64,000 nt of DNA from Acanthosepion pharaonis. Lineage: Eukaryota; Mollusca; Cephalopoda; Sepiida; Sepiidae. Below are positions 11,045 through 22,149 of the stretch, one piece after another. Position 1 is the stretch's first letter, and every line of letters begins with the position of its first letter. Where the stretch lies: positions 435,001-499,000 of the forward strand of contig CAHIKZ030003516.1 in assembly GCA_903632075.3 (NCBI GenBank). Reading direction: 5' to 3'. The notes below the pieces were generated by a model, which ran no database searches, was not told the origin of the DNA, and was given only the letters and a program-made list of their open reading frames with translations. The translations under genes and the position numbers were made by a program.

Positions 11045-11310
11045 CACACAACTTCCCAGTCTTTTGAACAGGAGTAGAGGTTTATCCCTTGTCTCCTGTT
11101 TAGGATTAACGTTCTGCTGCCTTCTAAAGTCTTTTCATTCTCTTTCACTCCCAGTAGCCCCTCACCTCTTAGCTTGAGGGTGAATTGATTTAAAAAAAAA
11201 TTAAATGCATTGTCTATCGTCTTGAAACCTGTTCTTTTATTGTCCTCATTAATCTCTTGCATCTTAGTGGCTTTATCGCCTTGCTTGGGGTGAAATTATT
11301 AAAAAAAATA
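11045..11310 (+). mobile_element. LINE-A 3' UTR copy
   Basis: CCAGTCTTTTGAACAGGAGTAG, TTGTCTCCTGTTTAGGATT, TTCTAAAGTCTTTTCATTCTC and the terminal CTTGCTTGGGGTGAAATTAT match the ends of the other LINE-A copies. It directly follows the tail at 10431-10960, suggesting a local duplication or two stacked insertions. Confidence 0.65.
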
Positions 11311-11654
11311 TGTCTAAAAAACACTGTTAATAATTTTAAAATAATAGGGTAACAACAATATGTGACTTGAAAAAACAGCCCATTATTTCATTTTTAATCA
11401 AATTTCATATAAAATTCTTAAAAATATTAAATTAAGATTTTTAAAAAAATTTTAATTCTGAACATCTTGGATGAACTGTGAAAGAAATTATCTGGAACCA
11501 GCTCTTCTATGATACATTTTACTAATTCCTCTTCTGATGGGGAGAACTTAAATTTCTGACTCATCAAAAATTAGAAAATACAGCAAGATTGTATAGTGCA
11601 ATCTTCATAATAGGATTTGCTGAAATCCAATCATACTGAAAACATTGGTTTCCA

Positions 11655-11775
11655 TTTGATCACAGCATTGAGCAACTTCCTACAATCCAAAATATATTTT
11701 GGCTTTAAATAACCTACAAAGGGTTGGTAAGTACTTAAATGGAGGACTACTTGGGAACAATTGGTACTGTATTCA
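11655..11775 (+). mobile_element. 5S-rRNA-derived SINE fragment
   Basis: AGTACTTAAATGGAGGACTACTTGGGAA resembles the 3' third of 5S rRNA (GTACTTGGATGGGTGACC...TTGGGAA). The upstream block GAGCAACTTCCTACAATCC is shared with 12280-12372. Too diverged to be a 5S gene. Confidence 0.5.
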
Positions 11776-12290
11776 TCTATGTATTGAATATTGCTGCCAC
11801 ATCTGGTCTGAAGTTTCTGATATGTATTTAGAGATCCTTGAAAAAAATCCAAAGAATCTGTAATGTTATTAGTTCTGACCTGGCATCTTGGCTTCAATCA
11901 CTTTCCCACTGCTATAACAGTGTACCTGGGCCATTCTTATAAATATTTCTATGGTAATTGTTCTGATGAACTTTCATCTTTGGTACCTAGACTTTATGAA
12001 TTTAAGCGCAGTACTAGATTGGTGACAAAGTTTCGTCTTTTTACAGTTGAAATGGATAGATGCAATAGTAAAGTAGCAAAGAAGCTAACCATTTCTTCTC
12101 TCGCACTTCTCACTTGTGGAACTCTCTTCCAGCTTCTTGCTTTCTGGTCAATTTTGATCTTCAAAAATTTAAATGCAATGTCAGTTGTTATCTTCTGTCT
12201 TCTTAATTCTTGTTCTTTTATTGTCCTATCTCATTAATAATGTTTACTTTTTTTCATATTCTCTCAAACTCAGCAACTGCCTACAATCTG
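11775..12290 (+). mobile_element. LINE-A ORF2 C-terminal tail
   Basis: The 11863-12237 frame reads through GNCSDELSSLVPRLYEFKRSTRLV, then RCNSKVAKKLTIS and, shifted, GTLFQLLAF. Upstream YCCHIWSEVSDMYLEIL-like codons are present. Typical decayed LINE-A copy, 3' truncated. Confidence 0.8.
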
Positions 12291-12432
12291 AAATATATTA
12301 TGGCATTAACTAACCCAGAAAGGGTTAATAATACTTAGATGGAGGACTGCTTGGGTAAATGGTTACTGTAAGCAACTGCCTCCAATCAGAAATATGTTTC
12401 ATCTTTAAATAACACAAAAAGGGGTTGATAAA
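12280..12432 (+). mobile_element. 5S-rRNA-derived SINE fragments (two partial units)
   Basis: AGCAACTGCCTACAATCTGAAATAT, then AATACTTAGATGGAGGACTGC and TTGGGTAAATGGTTACTGTA, then a second AGCAACTGCCTCCAATC unit. The middle part tracks the 5S rRNA GTACTTGGATGG...TTGGG segment. Confidence 0.5.
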
Positions 12433-13302
12433 CCATAGAAAATATCAATCTGCCACAATAGGGTGAGAAATGACTGTTAATAAAATGGAGACTTGACTTT
12501 ACTCAGATTTGAACTCTGGATAAAGCATTGCGGAATCCCATCTGCTTGTGGAAATAAGGTTCCATAATGGTATAGTGACATTCCCCAAGAAATTAAGTAA
12601 TTTCGGATGTAAGGATTGTTCAGCAAGTGAAGGTTTAAACAAGTAACTAAAGCCGAAATTATAAAAGCCTCATAAATGAATCAAACGAAAATCTATGGCA
12701 GAGGAGGAGAAGGGTGTGGAATCTGACTGTCATAGTTTTTAGAAACAGACATTGAATAAGTGAAAGCCCACACTGACATGTAAAGTAATGTGACAACGTA
12801 ATTGCAGGGACTTCCTTCGTACTTTCAAGATGACATTTATTCATTCACAAATAACACATGACAGAAACCCAACTCCCCATAGGCGCACAGGTTGAAACAG
12901 ATGCACAATTGTTTCAAGCTCCTTCCAGCATAGCAAAAATAGTAAAAATGAAATTTAATATTGATGAATAAAAATTAGGGGGGCAAATGCTGTAGCTCAT
13001 CTGGTAGACAAAAAATATTATGAATCACTTAGTTGCTTGGAGCTCACATATTGGTAGTTAATATCGCACATTCACAAACTCTTTAAATGTTTCTTTGAAG
13101 GACTGAAACCTTCACTTTTATCTTAGACTAGCAGTATAACCTGTCTTTGACTGGGTGTTTCATTACTGGGAATTTTGTAGTTCAATTGGAGCAGTTTAAG
13201 TTTAAAGTCAGCCCACCTGAAAATCAATATTAGTGACAACAATTGGATGCAACTGAGGCACATCCCCAAATAGGAAGTGGGTAACAATTTGAATGGGGAA
13301 GT

Positions 13303-13318
13303 GGCCCTGAAAAGGGCC
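13303..13318 (-). other. Histone-mRNA-type 3' stem-loop motif
   Basis: The minus strand reads GGCCCTTTTCAGGGCC, preceded by AAAAAC and followed by ACTTC. It satisfies the metazoan replication-dependent histone 3' end consensus (6-bp stem, UUUC-type loop, 3' ACNNC-like flank). I see no histone coding sequence upstream, so it may be a captured or chance hairpin. Confidence 0.55.
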
Positions 13319-13667
13319 GTTTTTGCATTCTCAATCTTGCAAGGAAGGAACCTCTTCCATGGACCGTCATAATAATAATACGATCATTTTTATTTATAAT
13401 ATTATTTTTTTTATAATTCTAATAATCTTTTGTATCAGATTTCACTTCTCTAAATTGATTGTATGCTGTTTTTCAAAGACATTAAATCTTGTCTCTGATT
13501 TTTGCGTAAAGTGTAAAAAATCAGTTTTTTGATTTTTCACCTTCAAGGTTGTAATTTCGTCCAGCCAATTTGAACTCAAAACTGACACTGAAGAATTATC
13601 TATCAAACGAAAAAAATCTCATTGAAATTGGATGAGACTGTGGAAATGCATAAACAACATCCGATCA

Positions 13668-13775
13668 TAAACACACACACACACACTTACACACATACTT
13701 ACATAGACACACACACATACTTACAGACACATACTTACATAGACACACACTTACATACACACACACATACACATT
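13668..13775 (+). repeat. (CA)n with CTTACA/TAGACA interruptions
   Basis: Compound AC-rich microsatellite, ACACACAC with ACTTACATAGAC units repeated at least three times. It belongs to the Helitron-like element and corresponds to its (TG)n tract. Confidence 0.9.
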
Positions 13776-13804
13776 TTGAGAATTATAGATATAGATATCT
13801 GAAC

Positions 13805-13965
13805 TCATAATGTTACCGCTGATGTTACTATTAGATATTGGTATATAAGACTACTAATGTTTTATTATGGTAAATAAATTTATTAATGTATAAACTGCTT
13901 AACTTGGATATCTGAACCCTTATATAATATTATCTATGTTTTCATTATTATTTTTATTACCATAA
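13805..13965 (+). repeat. ~130-bp dispersed repeat, one unit
   Basis: TAAGACTACTAATGTTTTATT, GGTAAATAAATTTATTAA, CTTGGATATCTGAACCC and TTATATAATATTATC correspond in order to the unit at 4130-4310. Confidence 0.7.
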
Positions 13966-14399
13966 TCTTGTGTGTATAAGACGCGGGTCTTTTCATCCAA
14001 AAAAGTGTCCAAAAATCTGTTGTGTCTTATACTTTAATTTTGAACACAATCCCATTTTTCCAGGACTCAAATCATACAAAATTGGATCAATTATTTGTTT
14101 ACCAGAGTGAGATAATATTCTATCTAATGGTGTATTGCAACGTAAGGGAAATAAATCTTTCATAATGTTGCATTGAATCCTGTATGGCTCCATACTTTTC
14201 CCGGATTTTGTTGAGTCGAGACTCCAACTTAAGTTTGAAAATCATTCAAAAGGGTAATAAATATTATTTAATTCATGATAAAAAAAATACAAAATGATAC
14301 ATAATTTCCAAATAAAAATCCTCAAAAACAATTTTTATTGAGACGTAATTAAGGATTGTTTCAAAATAAACACCTTTAGCAAGTTTGTCAAGCAACCAA

Positions 14400-14590
14400 T
14401 TACTTTGATGTTTTTGTTTGTTTGTTGGTTTTGTTTGTTCAACAGTATATCAACTTCTTATGAGTCATTTAATGCCAAAATTTAATTTTCTTGGCAGCTT
14501 TGAAGTAATAAAAATGTGATATATGTTATTCTGCTTTCACAAATGAATACATGGTAGATGATACTTGTCTTTTGTGCATATATATATATA

Positions 14591-14629
<39 letters not shown>

Positions 14630-15130
14630 GACATAATTACCAGAGATGGTGATGTGTGTTTTGTGTTGTAGTTTTGTTTAAGTTATATTTTGGAACACAG
14701 TTTGATTTCTTTAAGAATTTGTATGTTATATGGATTAATGTCATGAAAGAGTACTTTTGTGTTGGTTATTTAGTTGATTTTGTCAAGCAGCATATCAAAG
14801 TCTATGGGTTATTTAATGCAGAAATCTAAATATTTTGAATGCAATTGCATGTGTTCAACTACAGATAAAATGTATTGTTGGTTATTTTGATATAAAATGT
14901 ATTCTTGGCTATTCCCCTATAAAAATGTATTGCTGATAATTTTACTATAAAAATGTATTGCTGGTAATTTTACATTACATACATTTACATACATGTAATT
15001 TTACATTACAATACATTTTTATAGTAAAATTACCAGCAATACATTTCTATAATGTATTGCTGGTAATTTTACTATAAAAATGTATTGCTGATAATTTACT
15101 ATAAAAATTTATTTTCATACTTTTATAGTA
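14400..15130 (+). repeat. Repeat with GTATTGCTGGTAATTTTAC minisatellite
   Basis: Copies of AAAATGTATTGCTGGTAATTT occur in direct and inverted orientation from 14870 to 15115, forming a hairpin-capable block around 14950-15060. The upstream part (ATCAACTTCTTATGAGTCATTTAATGCC) matches 41205-41250, where the same minisatellite follows. A (TA)n/(GT)n tract is at 14577-14628. Confidence 0.75.
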
Positions 15131-15310
15131 TTAGGTGGTTCACTATTTGCCCATAGCTGGGACCCTAACAGGTGCTACTGCCTTGGGTCAGAACAGACCT
15201 AGGAACAACAACAATTAAGAAGTGGTTTCATGCTCCTCAAAACCTCCAATCTCCCAATCAGAGATCTTGCTGCCGGATGTAGTTTATCATCATACTGAGG
15301 ACTAGATGTT
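15130..15310 (+). repeat. Repeat D
   Basis: Shared with 41755-41885 and 60535-60690: CATAGCTGGGACCCTAACAGG, GGGTCAGAACAGACCTAGGAACAAC, CAAAACCTCC and CTGCCGGATGTAGTTTATC. In both 15130 and 41755 it follows the minisatellite repeat, so the two parts probably belong to one element. Confidence 0.75.
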
Positions 15311-15539
15311 TTCATAATGCTTACACATCAGAAAAGTAAACAAAATGTCTTGTTTTTTTTCTCTTCCTTTCTCACAAGTTTTAGCCATTTTCTTTGCTCT
15401 AAAATGAAGTGCATTTTACAGACAAAAATAATCTTTTATTCTTTAATTTCTGTTTGTTTTAACTTTGTCTTATATACACAAAGGATTACGATAATGATAT
15501 AGTAAAATAAGTGAAGCTACTAAGAAAGTTTGTTCACTG

Positions 15540-15686
15540 TGTCAGGCTACACAATCTTTCTTGCCAGAATCTATCTTATACATTTTATAAGTCTACCATT
15601 CACTGAATATTGCTGCCACAGCTGGTCTGGTGTTTCTGTTATGTATTTAGAAATCCTTGAAAAACAAATCTAAAGAATAATCTGCA
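15540..15686 (+). mobile_element. LINE-A, 5' part split by SINE
   Basis: TCTATCTTATACATTTTATAAGTC, CATTCACTGAATATTGCTGCC and GTATTTAGAAATCCTTGA match other LINE-A copies. It stops at the duplicated AATAATCTGCA (15676-15686) and resumes at 16150. Confidence 0.8.
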
Positions 15687-16149
15687 TCTGTCTATCTTTC
15701 TGAGATGAGGTATTATGTACACTATTTACATTGGTCGGACTATCGTCCTCATCTTTGTTGCCATATTTATCACAACGTTTCAGTCATTGTACGCTCCAGC
15801 CTTCTTCAGGTGGTTGGAATGTGCCACTGTGCCATGTGTCCTTGAGGACACATGGCACAGTGGATAAAGGTGTTAGTTAGATCCAGTGACAGGACTCAAA
15901 GAGTGTGAGTTCAATACCTGGTTAAGGCGGTGGAGAACTTGGAAAGGGAAATTAATAGGAGATAACTGATAACTGACATCCATTAGACATGGCACGTGGA
16001 ACTAGAACAGTCTACCCCAGTGAGCAAAATAAAGGGTTCAGTTCGACATTCCAATCACCTGAAGAAGGCTGGAGCATACAACGACCAAAAACGTTGTGAT
16101 AAATATGGCAACAAAGATGAGGATGATAGTACGAACAGTGTAAATAGTA
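15687..16149 (+). mobile_element. Composite tRNA-SINE with inverted hammerhead-like arms (full copy)
   Basis: Structure: inverted left arm 15687-15835, tRNA-like core (GACACATGGCACAGTGGATAA at about 15848, B-box-like AGTTCAATACC at about 15910), tail with AATAAAGGGTTCAGTTCGAC, and right arm 16045-16149. Flanked by the perfect 11-bp target duplication AATAATCTGCA (15676-15686, 16150-16160) inside LINE-A. Each arm carries CTGAAGA...(G/A)AAAACGTTGTGAT boxes. The left arm on the minus strand keeps CTGAAGA and GAAACGTT. Confidence 0.85.
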
Positions 16150-16640
16150 AATAATCTGCAATGTTATTGGTTGCAACCTGGCATCTAGGTTTCAGTCCCT
16201 TTTCCACTGCCATAACATTGCTTTCCTGTGTCTTTCCTTTAAATACTTTCATGGTAATTGTTCTGATGAACTTTCCTCTTTGGTATCAAGACTTTATGAA
16301 TTTAAGCGAAGTACTAGATTAGTAGCAAAGAATCATAATTTTTCAGTTGAACTTACTAGATGTAACCATAAGTTCTATGCTAACAGTTTCTTCTCACGCA
16401 CTGCTCACTTGGGGAACTCTCTCTCGGCTTCTTGCTTTCCAGTCAACTTTGATTTTCAAATATTTAAATGCAATGTCAATCGTAATCTGTCTTCTGGTTC
16501 TTTTATTGTTCTATCTGATTAATAATGTTTATATTCTTTTTATGTTTTCTCACACTCTGTGCCCCTTCATGCGTCTTAGTGGCTTTATTGCCTTGCTTAG
16601 AGTGAAATGAAAGAAAATTAGAAATTGTTATAGAGGATTA
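16150..16640 (+). mobile_element. LINE-A, 3' part after SINE
   Basis: Continues the copy interrupted at 15686: GNCSDELSSLVSRLYEFKRS then TRLVAKNHNFSVELTRCNH, KFYANSFFSRTAHLGNSLSA and FKCNVNRNLSS. It ends with the shared TTGCCTTGCTTAGAGTGAAAT. One of the better preserved tails. Confidence 0.85.
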
Positions 16641-16785
16641 ATTATGATTTATTTTTGGTAAACAACCATATTCACTGCTGCCTTGGATATTTGAACCCTT
16701 ACATAATGCCCTCAATGTTTTTGATAGTTACCATCAAAATTTCCTGTATAGGATTAATGCTTTATTTTGATAAATTGTTTGTTCC
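16640..16785 (+). repeat. ~130-bp dispersed repeat, one unit
   Basis: CTGCTGCCTTGGATATTTGAA, CCCTTACATAATGCCC, TTTTTGATAGTTACCATC and TGCTTTATTTTGATAAA. Immediately follows LINE-A. Confidence 0.8.
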
Positions 16786-16815
16786 TGTTGTCTGTTACTG
16801 CTGGGCTCAAATAAG

Positions 16816-16818
<3 letters not shown>

Positions 16819-16869
<51 letters not shown>
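16819..16869. repeat. (TA)n microsatellite
   Basis: About 25 uninterrupted AT dinucleotides. Confidence 0.97.
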
Positions 16870-16873
<4 letters not shown>

Positions 16874-17674
16874 TCTTGTGGTGAATTGATAGAGTGAGGG
16901 AGAATCACAGAGGTTAGGATTGTGCACACAGAAACGGATGGAGACAAGTCTTCAGTGAACCTCTACTCAGCCTCTCTGTCCAGGACAAGAAACGGACCAG
17001 TTATCTAATATTTGGACACCTATGCAACTTCATGTGGCTATGCCTTTTGGTATGTCGCCTACACAACTCCATGTGGCTACACCTCTTCTGGCATGTGCCC
17101 ATACAAACATACATTTCCTTTTGCTCAGAACACCTGTGCACCCTGTTTATTCAAGGCTCAGGAGACCAGTACATCCAGTTTATTTTAGCCATCAAATGCA
17201 TCTCCTGTTTATGCTATCACCAGTTCTGATTTCTGCTCACACAGTGATGCAGCAGAAGTAAGGCCAAAGGTTTTTCCTCAACTGATATCAAACAGTTCCA
17301 ATCCATTTTTGCATGATTGAAAAACACTTTCACTTCACTAATTTATAGATAGAAACACACAAATGCATGGATTTTTTTCTACCCAATAAGACAGGCCAGT
17401 TTTCAGTTTCATCTGACTCAGTTCCAGTTTGTTTTGAAGTCAGAACGCTAGATTTGCTTATCTGAATTCACTCTTGTGTCATGACCCAATTTTTGCAATA
17501 TTACTGTTGCTTTGTTTTATTACTGTTAATTTGCCTTGCCTATATTGTTGTCTTGCTTTATATTATTTTTGCCATGTTCTTTTCTTTTTATTGCTTATTG
17601 TAAACTTAGCCAATTCTGCTTGTTGGGTAGTTATGCAATTTATTTATTTAACCATGGCCAATCACTCTACATAA

Positions 17675-17965
17675 ATAATATTGAAATTTATTAATATATT
17701 CAATGCTATCTTGGATATTTGAACAATTATATAATGCCATGTATGTTTTTATTAGTGTTATCATTAGAACTTGCTATGTAAGACGACTTATGCTTTATGT
17801 TGGTGAAGAAAATTAAATTTATTAACACATTCACTGCTACTTTGAACAGTTGAACCCTTACATAGTGCCATCTACATTTTTTAGCATTCTCATTCAAAAT
17901 TGTTATATGACTACTTATGCTTTAATTCGGTAAATAAAATTATATTTATTAAAATATAAAGAATG
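17675..17965 (+). repeat. ~130-bp repeat in tandem (2+ units)
   Basis: Two consecutive units: CTATCTTGGATATTTGAAC...CTTATGCTTTATGTTGGTG, then CTACTTTGAACAGTTGAACC...CTTATGCTTTAATTCGGTAA, each with TTAAATTTATTAA or similar between. Shows the dispersed unit can also exist as a short satellite. Confidence 0.8.
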
Positions 17966-18099
17966 CTGTTAATGTGTGTCCTTGGCCCTGGCATTTTTTC
18001 CTCTCTTCTGTACCATGTTATGCATTAATATGTTGCTTTTACTAAAAAATAAATAAAGTTTCAAAAAATAACACTGATGGAAAGTGCTCGGATGAACTA

Positions 18100-18320
18100 C
18101 ATTCCTTGGTTTTGCCAGGCCTAACCTTCACAGCTAGGACCCGCCATGCCACTTACATAGTAGCAAACTAACCATATTCCCTCCATATTCCATTGGCAAG
18201 AAGTAAGCTCCACTTGAACAGCTTCTTCTTGAGAAAAACCACCCTGTGGAACAGACTCCCAAGAGGATCGTTTCCTAATCACTACAATCTTCATCTTAAC
18301 CTGTTCACATCTAGAATTAA
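18100..18320 (-). repeat. Repeat C, inverted copy
   Basis: The minus strand contains TTAAGATGAAGATTGTAGTGAT, GAAGAAGCTGTTCAAGTGGA, CTATGTAAGTGGCATGGCGGG and CCTGGCAAAACCAAGGAATG, co-linear with 9240-9480. Confidence 0.65.
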
Positions 18321-18965
18321 CTGATATCTTCCCCTCCTATCTATATAAACTACTCCTCAATATAACACTCTACCCTGAGGGACCCCCAGGCCTTGTACAG
18401 GACAAATCTTACTGTAAAAAAAAATGTGTTCTTTTTTAAAATTCTTCCTTAGAAAAATAAAAAGAGACAAAGATATTGTCTGAAATGGATGCACATATGT
18501 ATCCGGTGATATGCAACAGGATGCACTTGTGGTAAACATATTGATTTGGTTCTTCCTCTAGGTAGGTTTCCCTAATCAAAAGGAGTAAGCTGAATTTTAC
18601 CCATGATGATAAAAGATGGTGTTAATTTCTTCTTCTCCTCCACCTCAGAACCAAGAGAATACAAAGCTGACATAGTTGCTTCTTTTGCTTGCTTTTTATT
18701 TATAAATCTTCCTGCTGGCTGCTACGAAAATACTGTCAAAGGGGATTTAGTGCATTTTGGTCACAATCCTTTCTATCTTTCAGTGGAGGGAAGGGCTAAT
18801 ATTGGGAATGGGAGGAGAAGGGAAACTAAAAAGAATAATGTCAGTCATTCAAGACAAGAATTCGTGCAGTGTCTGTGAAAATCTAGTGTCGCATAAGGAA
18901 TCAATGGCAGCCTTTCATTTGAAAGAGAAACAGCAATTAATTCCTTTCTTTTTAAATGCCGTATA

Positions 18966-19147
18966 TACTTCTATATATCTATCTACGTATATATCTCTCT
19001 ATATCTATCTACATATATATCTCTATATATCTACCTATATCTCTCAATATATCTACTTACCTACCAATATTTCTCTATATAGCTATCTACCTATCGATAT
19101 CTCTCTATATAGCTATCTACCTATCGATATCTCTCTATATAGCTATC

Positions 19148-19195
<48 letters not shown>

Positions 19196-19345
19196 ACCTA
19201 TATATCTACATATCTACTTATATCTCTATCTATCTATATCTCTATATATCTCTCTATTTATATCTATCTCTCTCTATTTATATCTCTCTCTCTATCTCTA
19301 TATCTTTATATCTCTTTATATCTATATCTCCCAGAAACTGTAACT
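18966..19345 (+). repeat. Compound (TATC)n/(TA)n/(CTCTAT)n array
   Basis: Blocks of TATCTCTCTATATAGCTATCTACC repeated at about 30-bp period (19060-19150), a pure (TA)n at 19151-19193, then TATC/CTCT variants. Long ORFs across it (e.g. 18757-19347) are low-complexity artefacts. Confidence 0.95.
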
Positions 19346-19421
19346 AAGGTCTGCTCAGCATGGTTGTGAGCAGACTGACTGACCTTAACTGTAGAATAAA
19401 GTCAATGTTTAATAAACTTAG

Positions 19422-19693
19422 TGTTATGGTCCAATATCCTCGCACCACAGTTATGGTCCAAGGTTAGAACCAAGGAAGAACAACACGAACCCAAGAGTAG
19501 AATAACAAAGATATATTACAAGAGAAATATAGTACAAGAAGTTGAAGTTGTTAGTAATGACTGTCTGTCTAGTTTCAAGTGAACTAATATTGTCTCGACT
19601 CGTTACACTATTCATTCATTATACCTCTTGAGGGGCGCAGTATTTATAGTGTCAGGAAGAGTCCGTTATCATTATAGGTAAATTCCCATAACA
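19422..19693 (-). mobile_element. Solo LTR, family 1 (272 bp, inverted)
   Basis: The minus strand begins TGTTATGGGAATTTACC and ends TTGGACCATAACA, matching the LTR at 7360-7903 (also ATAATGATAACGGACTCTTCC and GCCCCTCAAGAGG). Flanked by the perfect 5-bp duplication CTTAG (19417-19421, 19694-19698). Shorter than the first copy by internal deletion or subfamily difference. Confidence 0.88.
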
Positions 19694-21289
19694 CTTAGTC
19701 TTAACACAATAAAAAAAAATAACAGACAAAGAGATAAGATAACCAAGGTGTTATACCAAAAGGCTGTCTGCTTTGAAAGTCAATATTCAGAACTGTGGTT
19801 TTAACTGGTACCCATACTTCAACCACAACACAAGAGGATTGCAGCCTATGATTTAGTTACATTTTTCATGCGTATATAGGATAAGATAAACAAAACAAAT
19901 AGGAAATGTTTATCAGTCTAACATGCTTCACTTTTATTAAAACTTTATCAGAGAATGAGATATGGAAAAAAAAAACTAGAAAGATATCCTGTTTTTTTTT
20001 TATTTTTGTGTTGTTAAATTTCCATTGGTTAATCAGGTTTCATATGCATTTGACTTGTTACAACAAATGTTAGTATAATTTATAGTATTCCAAATTGAAG
20101 GAGAGACAATGTGTCCTTTTGAATTCCCAAGAAATCAACAGATTCCAAGCCTTACCGACAAACTGCTTTATCAGGTAGTATTCAAGCTAGCTCCTGTGGA
20201 GTGGGGGTCTTGATTGGGCCTTCATCACAATAGGTAGGTAGGAATAGATGCAATAGGCAGCAATAAACTACAGAAGAACACAAAATTGATTGCTGCATTT
20301 AAGTATTGCATTAATATTTAAGGTTACCTTTTTAAAAATTCAGTGATAGTTCTTCTGCTGACACTTAATTTAAAGACAGTTTGATGTATGTAGGTCCTTA
20401 CTTTCCATACAAACAATTATTTTTATTGCATGAGTGACTTTTGTTGGATTTTGGAATTAATTTTGATTATTCCCAAATTTATTTCCAAGTTATAAAATTA
20501 TTATTGTACAAAACATTTTGGTGCAAAAAAATCACATAAAAATTTGCTGAAATCAATCACACTAATGAAAACTTGGGAATCCAAAATTTCAAGATTGTGG
20601 GTTTGAATCTGGCCCCAAATCTTTTTAATGTGCTCATAGTGTCAGCCTGATTCCAAAATGGTATGATAGGAATAAAATTGAAAAACTGTGACACAATGAC
20701 ACACTAACATTCGCATTTATTATATAGATGTATGTAAGTGTATGATAATTCTAGTTTATTTATGTGTGATTCAGATGATAGTGTGTGTGTCTAGTAGACA
20801 TTATGTTTAGTAGGTTTTGATTTGGGAATGTTTTTATGCACATACTGTTTGTTTTAGATAAAAGTTAAACATGTTAGGTTGATAAACATTTCCTATTTAT
20901 TCTTTATCTTATCATTCTGTCAGATTCCAATCCCTATTTGATCCAAATTCATCCTCAAGGATAGTGCCAGTTATTATCACCAGTTTTTGATACAAAAAGT
21001 GGGTGGGGGCACTATACACAGGTCATTTTTTTTTTTTTTTTGAAGAGTTTAAAACAATACCAGTTGCAATATACGTAGGTAAAATTTTTTTCCGGAGGGG
21101 TTAAAATTCATGCAAAAAAATTCAGTGGCTGCACTATGCATAAAGTTGTCTTATACATGGTTATATATGGCAGGCAGTAAAATAATAAGTAATCTACACA
21201 TTTCTTGTATACAAGTAAGTTAGTAAGTTACTTTGAATTTGGGGAAAAAAATAATCATTTATATTTGTAGATAAGCCACAAAGATGATA

Positions 21290-21432
21290 CAAAACAGAGT
21301 GCTCTTTTTCTCACAGGCAGTATCCAACTGACCCTACTATCCTGTGCAGTCAAAAAAAACAAAACAAAAAAAAACAATGCGCATGCACAAAATTAAAAAT
21401 ATAAAATGGCAACAATTTAGCCATTGCACCCT
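21290..21432 (-). mobile_element. mariner-like element terminus
   Basis: The minus strand begins CAGGGTGCAATGGCTAAATTG, TTGCCATTTTATATTTTTAA and GTGCATGCGCATTG, matching the end at 485-556. Truncated on the left and abutting a (TG)n tract on the right. Confidence 0.7.
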
Positions 21433-21470
21433 GTTTGTGTGTGTGTGTGTGTGTGTATACATACATACAT

Positions 21471-21543
<73 letters not shown>
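21433..21543. repeat. (TG)n-(ATAC)n-(TA)n-(CA)n compound microsatellite
   Basis: TG 21435-21457, ATAC repeats to 21474, TA 21475-21522, CA 21523-21543. Near-palindromic overall. Confidence 0.97.
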
Positions 21544-21997
21544 TATTAAAGAAAAAACTTTACTCATCATCGAAGAATTCGGTAATAAATTTATTTTGAC
21601 AGATAAGTTTTTAATATCTGCCTCATTGGACTGAAATTACAAAATGGTTTAAATTTATCCAGACAATATATTACATCACAAGAGAACAGGAAATGTCTAA
21701 GTCTAAATTACTTGACCTTGAAAAATTTTCCTGGCTATTTACATTATTGAAGAAAGGAGTGGGGAAAAGAAAAAGGAGAAGCAAAGTGTCAGCACAATAA
21801 GCAGGGGTAAAGGGGGGGGGTAATACAAATGACAGCTAATGAAATACATTGAAACTAAATCAAATTTTATATCCTCATTATCTAATTTACGTCAATATAA
21901 TAAAATTCATCATCATATATAAAAAGTGAAAAATTAATAATATAATACATAAAAAAACTTAAATTCATTATATCTATTTAATCTTCATAATAAAATA

Positions 21998-21999
<2 letters not shown>

Positions 22000-22063
<64 letters not shown>

Positions 22064-22082
22064 GTGTGTGTGTGTGTGTGGC
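22000..22082. repeat. (TA)n and (TG)n microsatellites
   Basis: TA runs 22003-22052 with one TTTA interruption, then GTATGTATGTGTG...(TG)n to 22080. Confidence 0.95.
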
Positions 22083-22149
22083 ATATACATATAAAAACAT
22101 ATACAAATATACACATCGATTACAAACATACATATATATACAATGCATA

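Larger units (their letters stand above)
13128..13795 (-). mobile_element. Non-autonomous Helitron-like element
   Basis: The minus strand ends ...GTTATACTGCTAG followed by T (13127), as expected for Helitron A^T insertion and a CTAG 3' end; the pre-terminal hairpin is decayed (CCCAGTCAAAGACAGG). The other end has a (TG)n tract (CA on plus, 13668-13770) and a GGATnnnnTCAACnnATTTCAA-like zone shared with 42476-45896 and 32215-32772. It contains the histone-type stem-loop at 13303-13318. Confidence 0.6.

Noticed and set aside
13668..13775. Regularly spaced repeats resembling a CRISPR array
   Set aside because: Dinucleotide-based eukaryotic microsatellite without unique spacers; nothing in the window is prokaryotic.
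18757..19369. ORFs of 196 and 137 codons rich in Ile/Tyr/Ser
   Set aside because: They translate the TATC/TA microsatellite.
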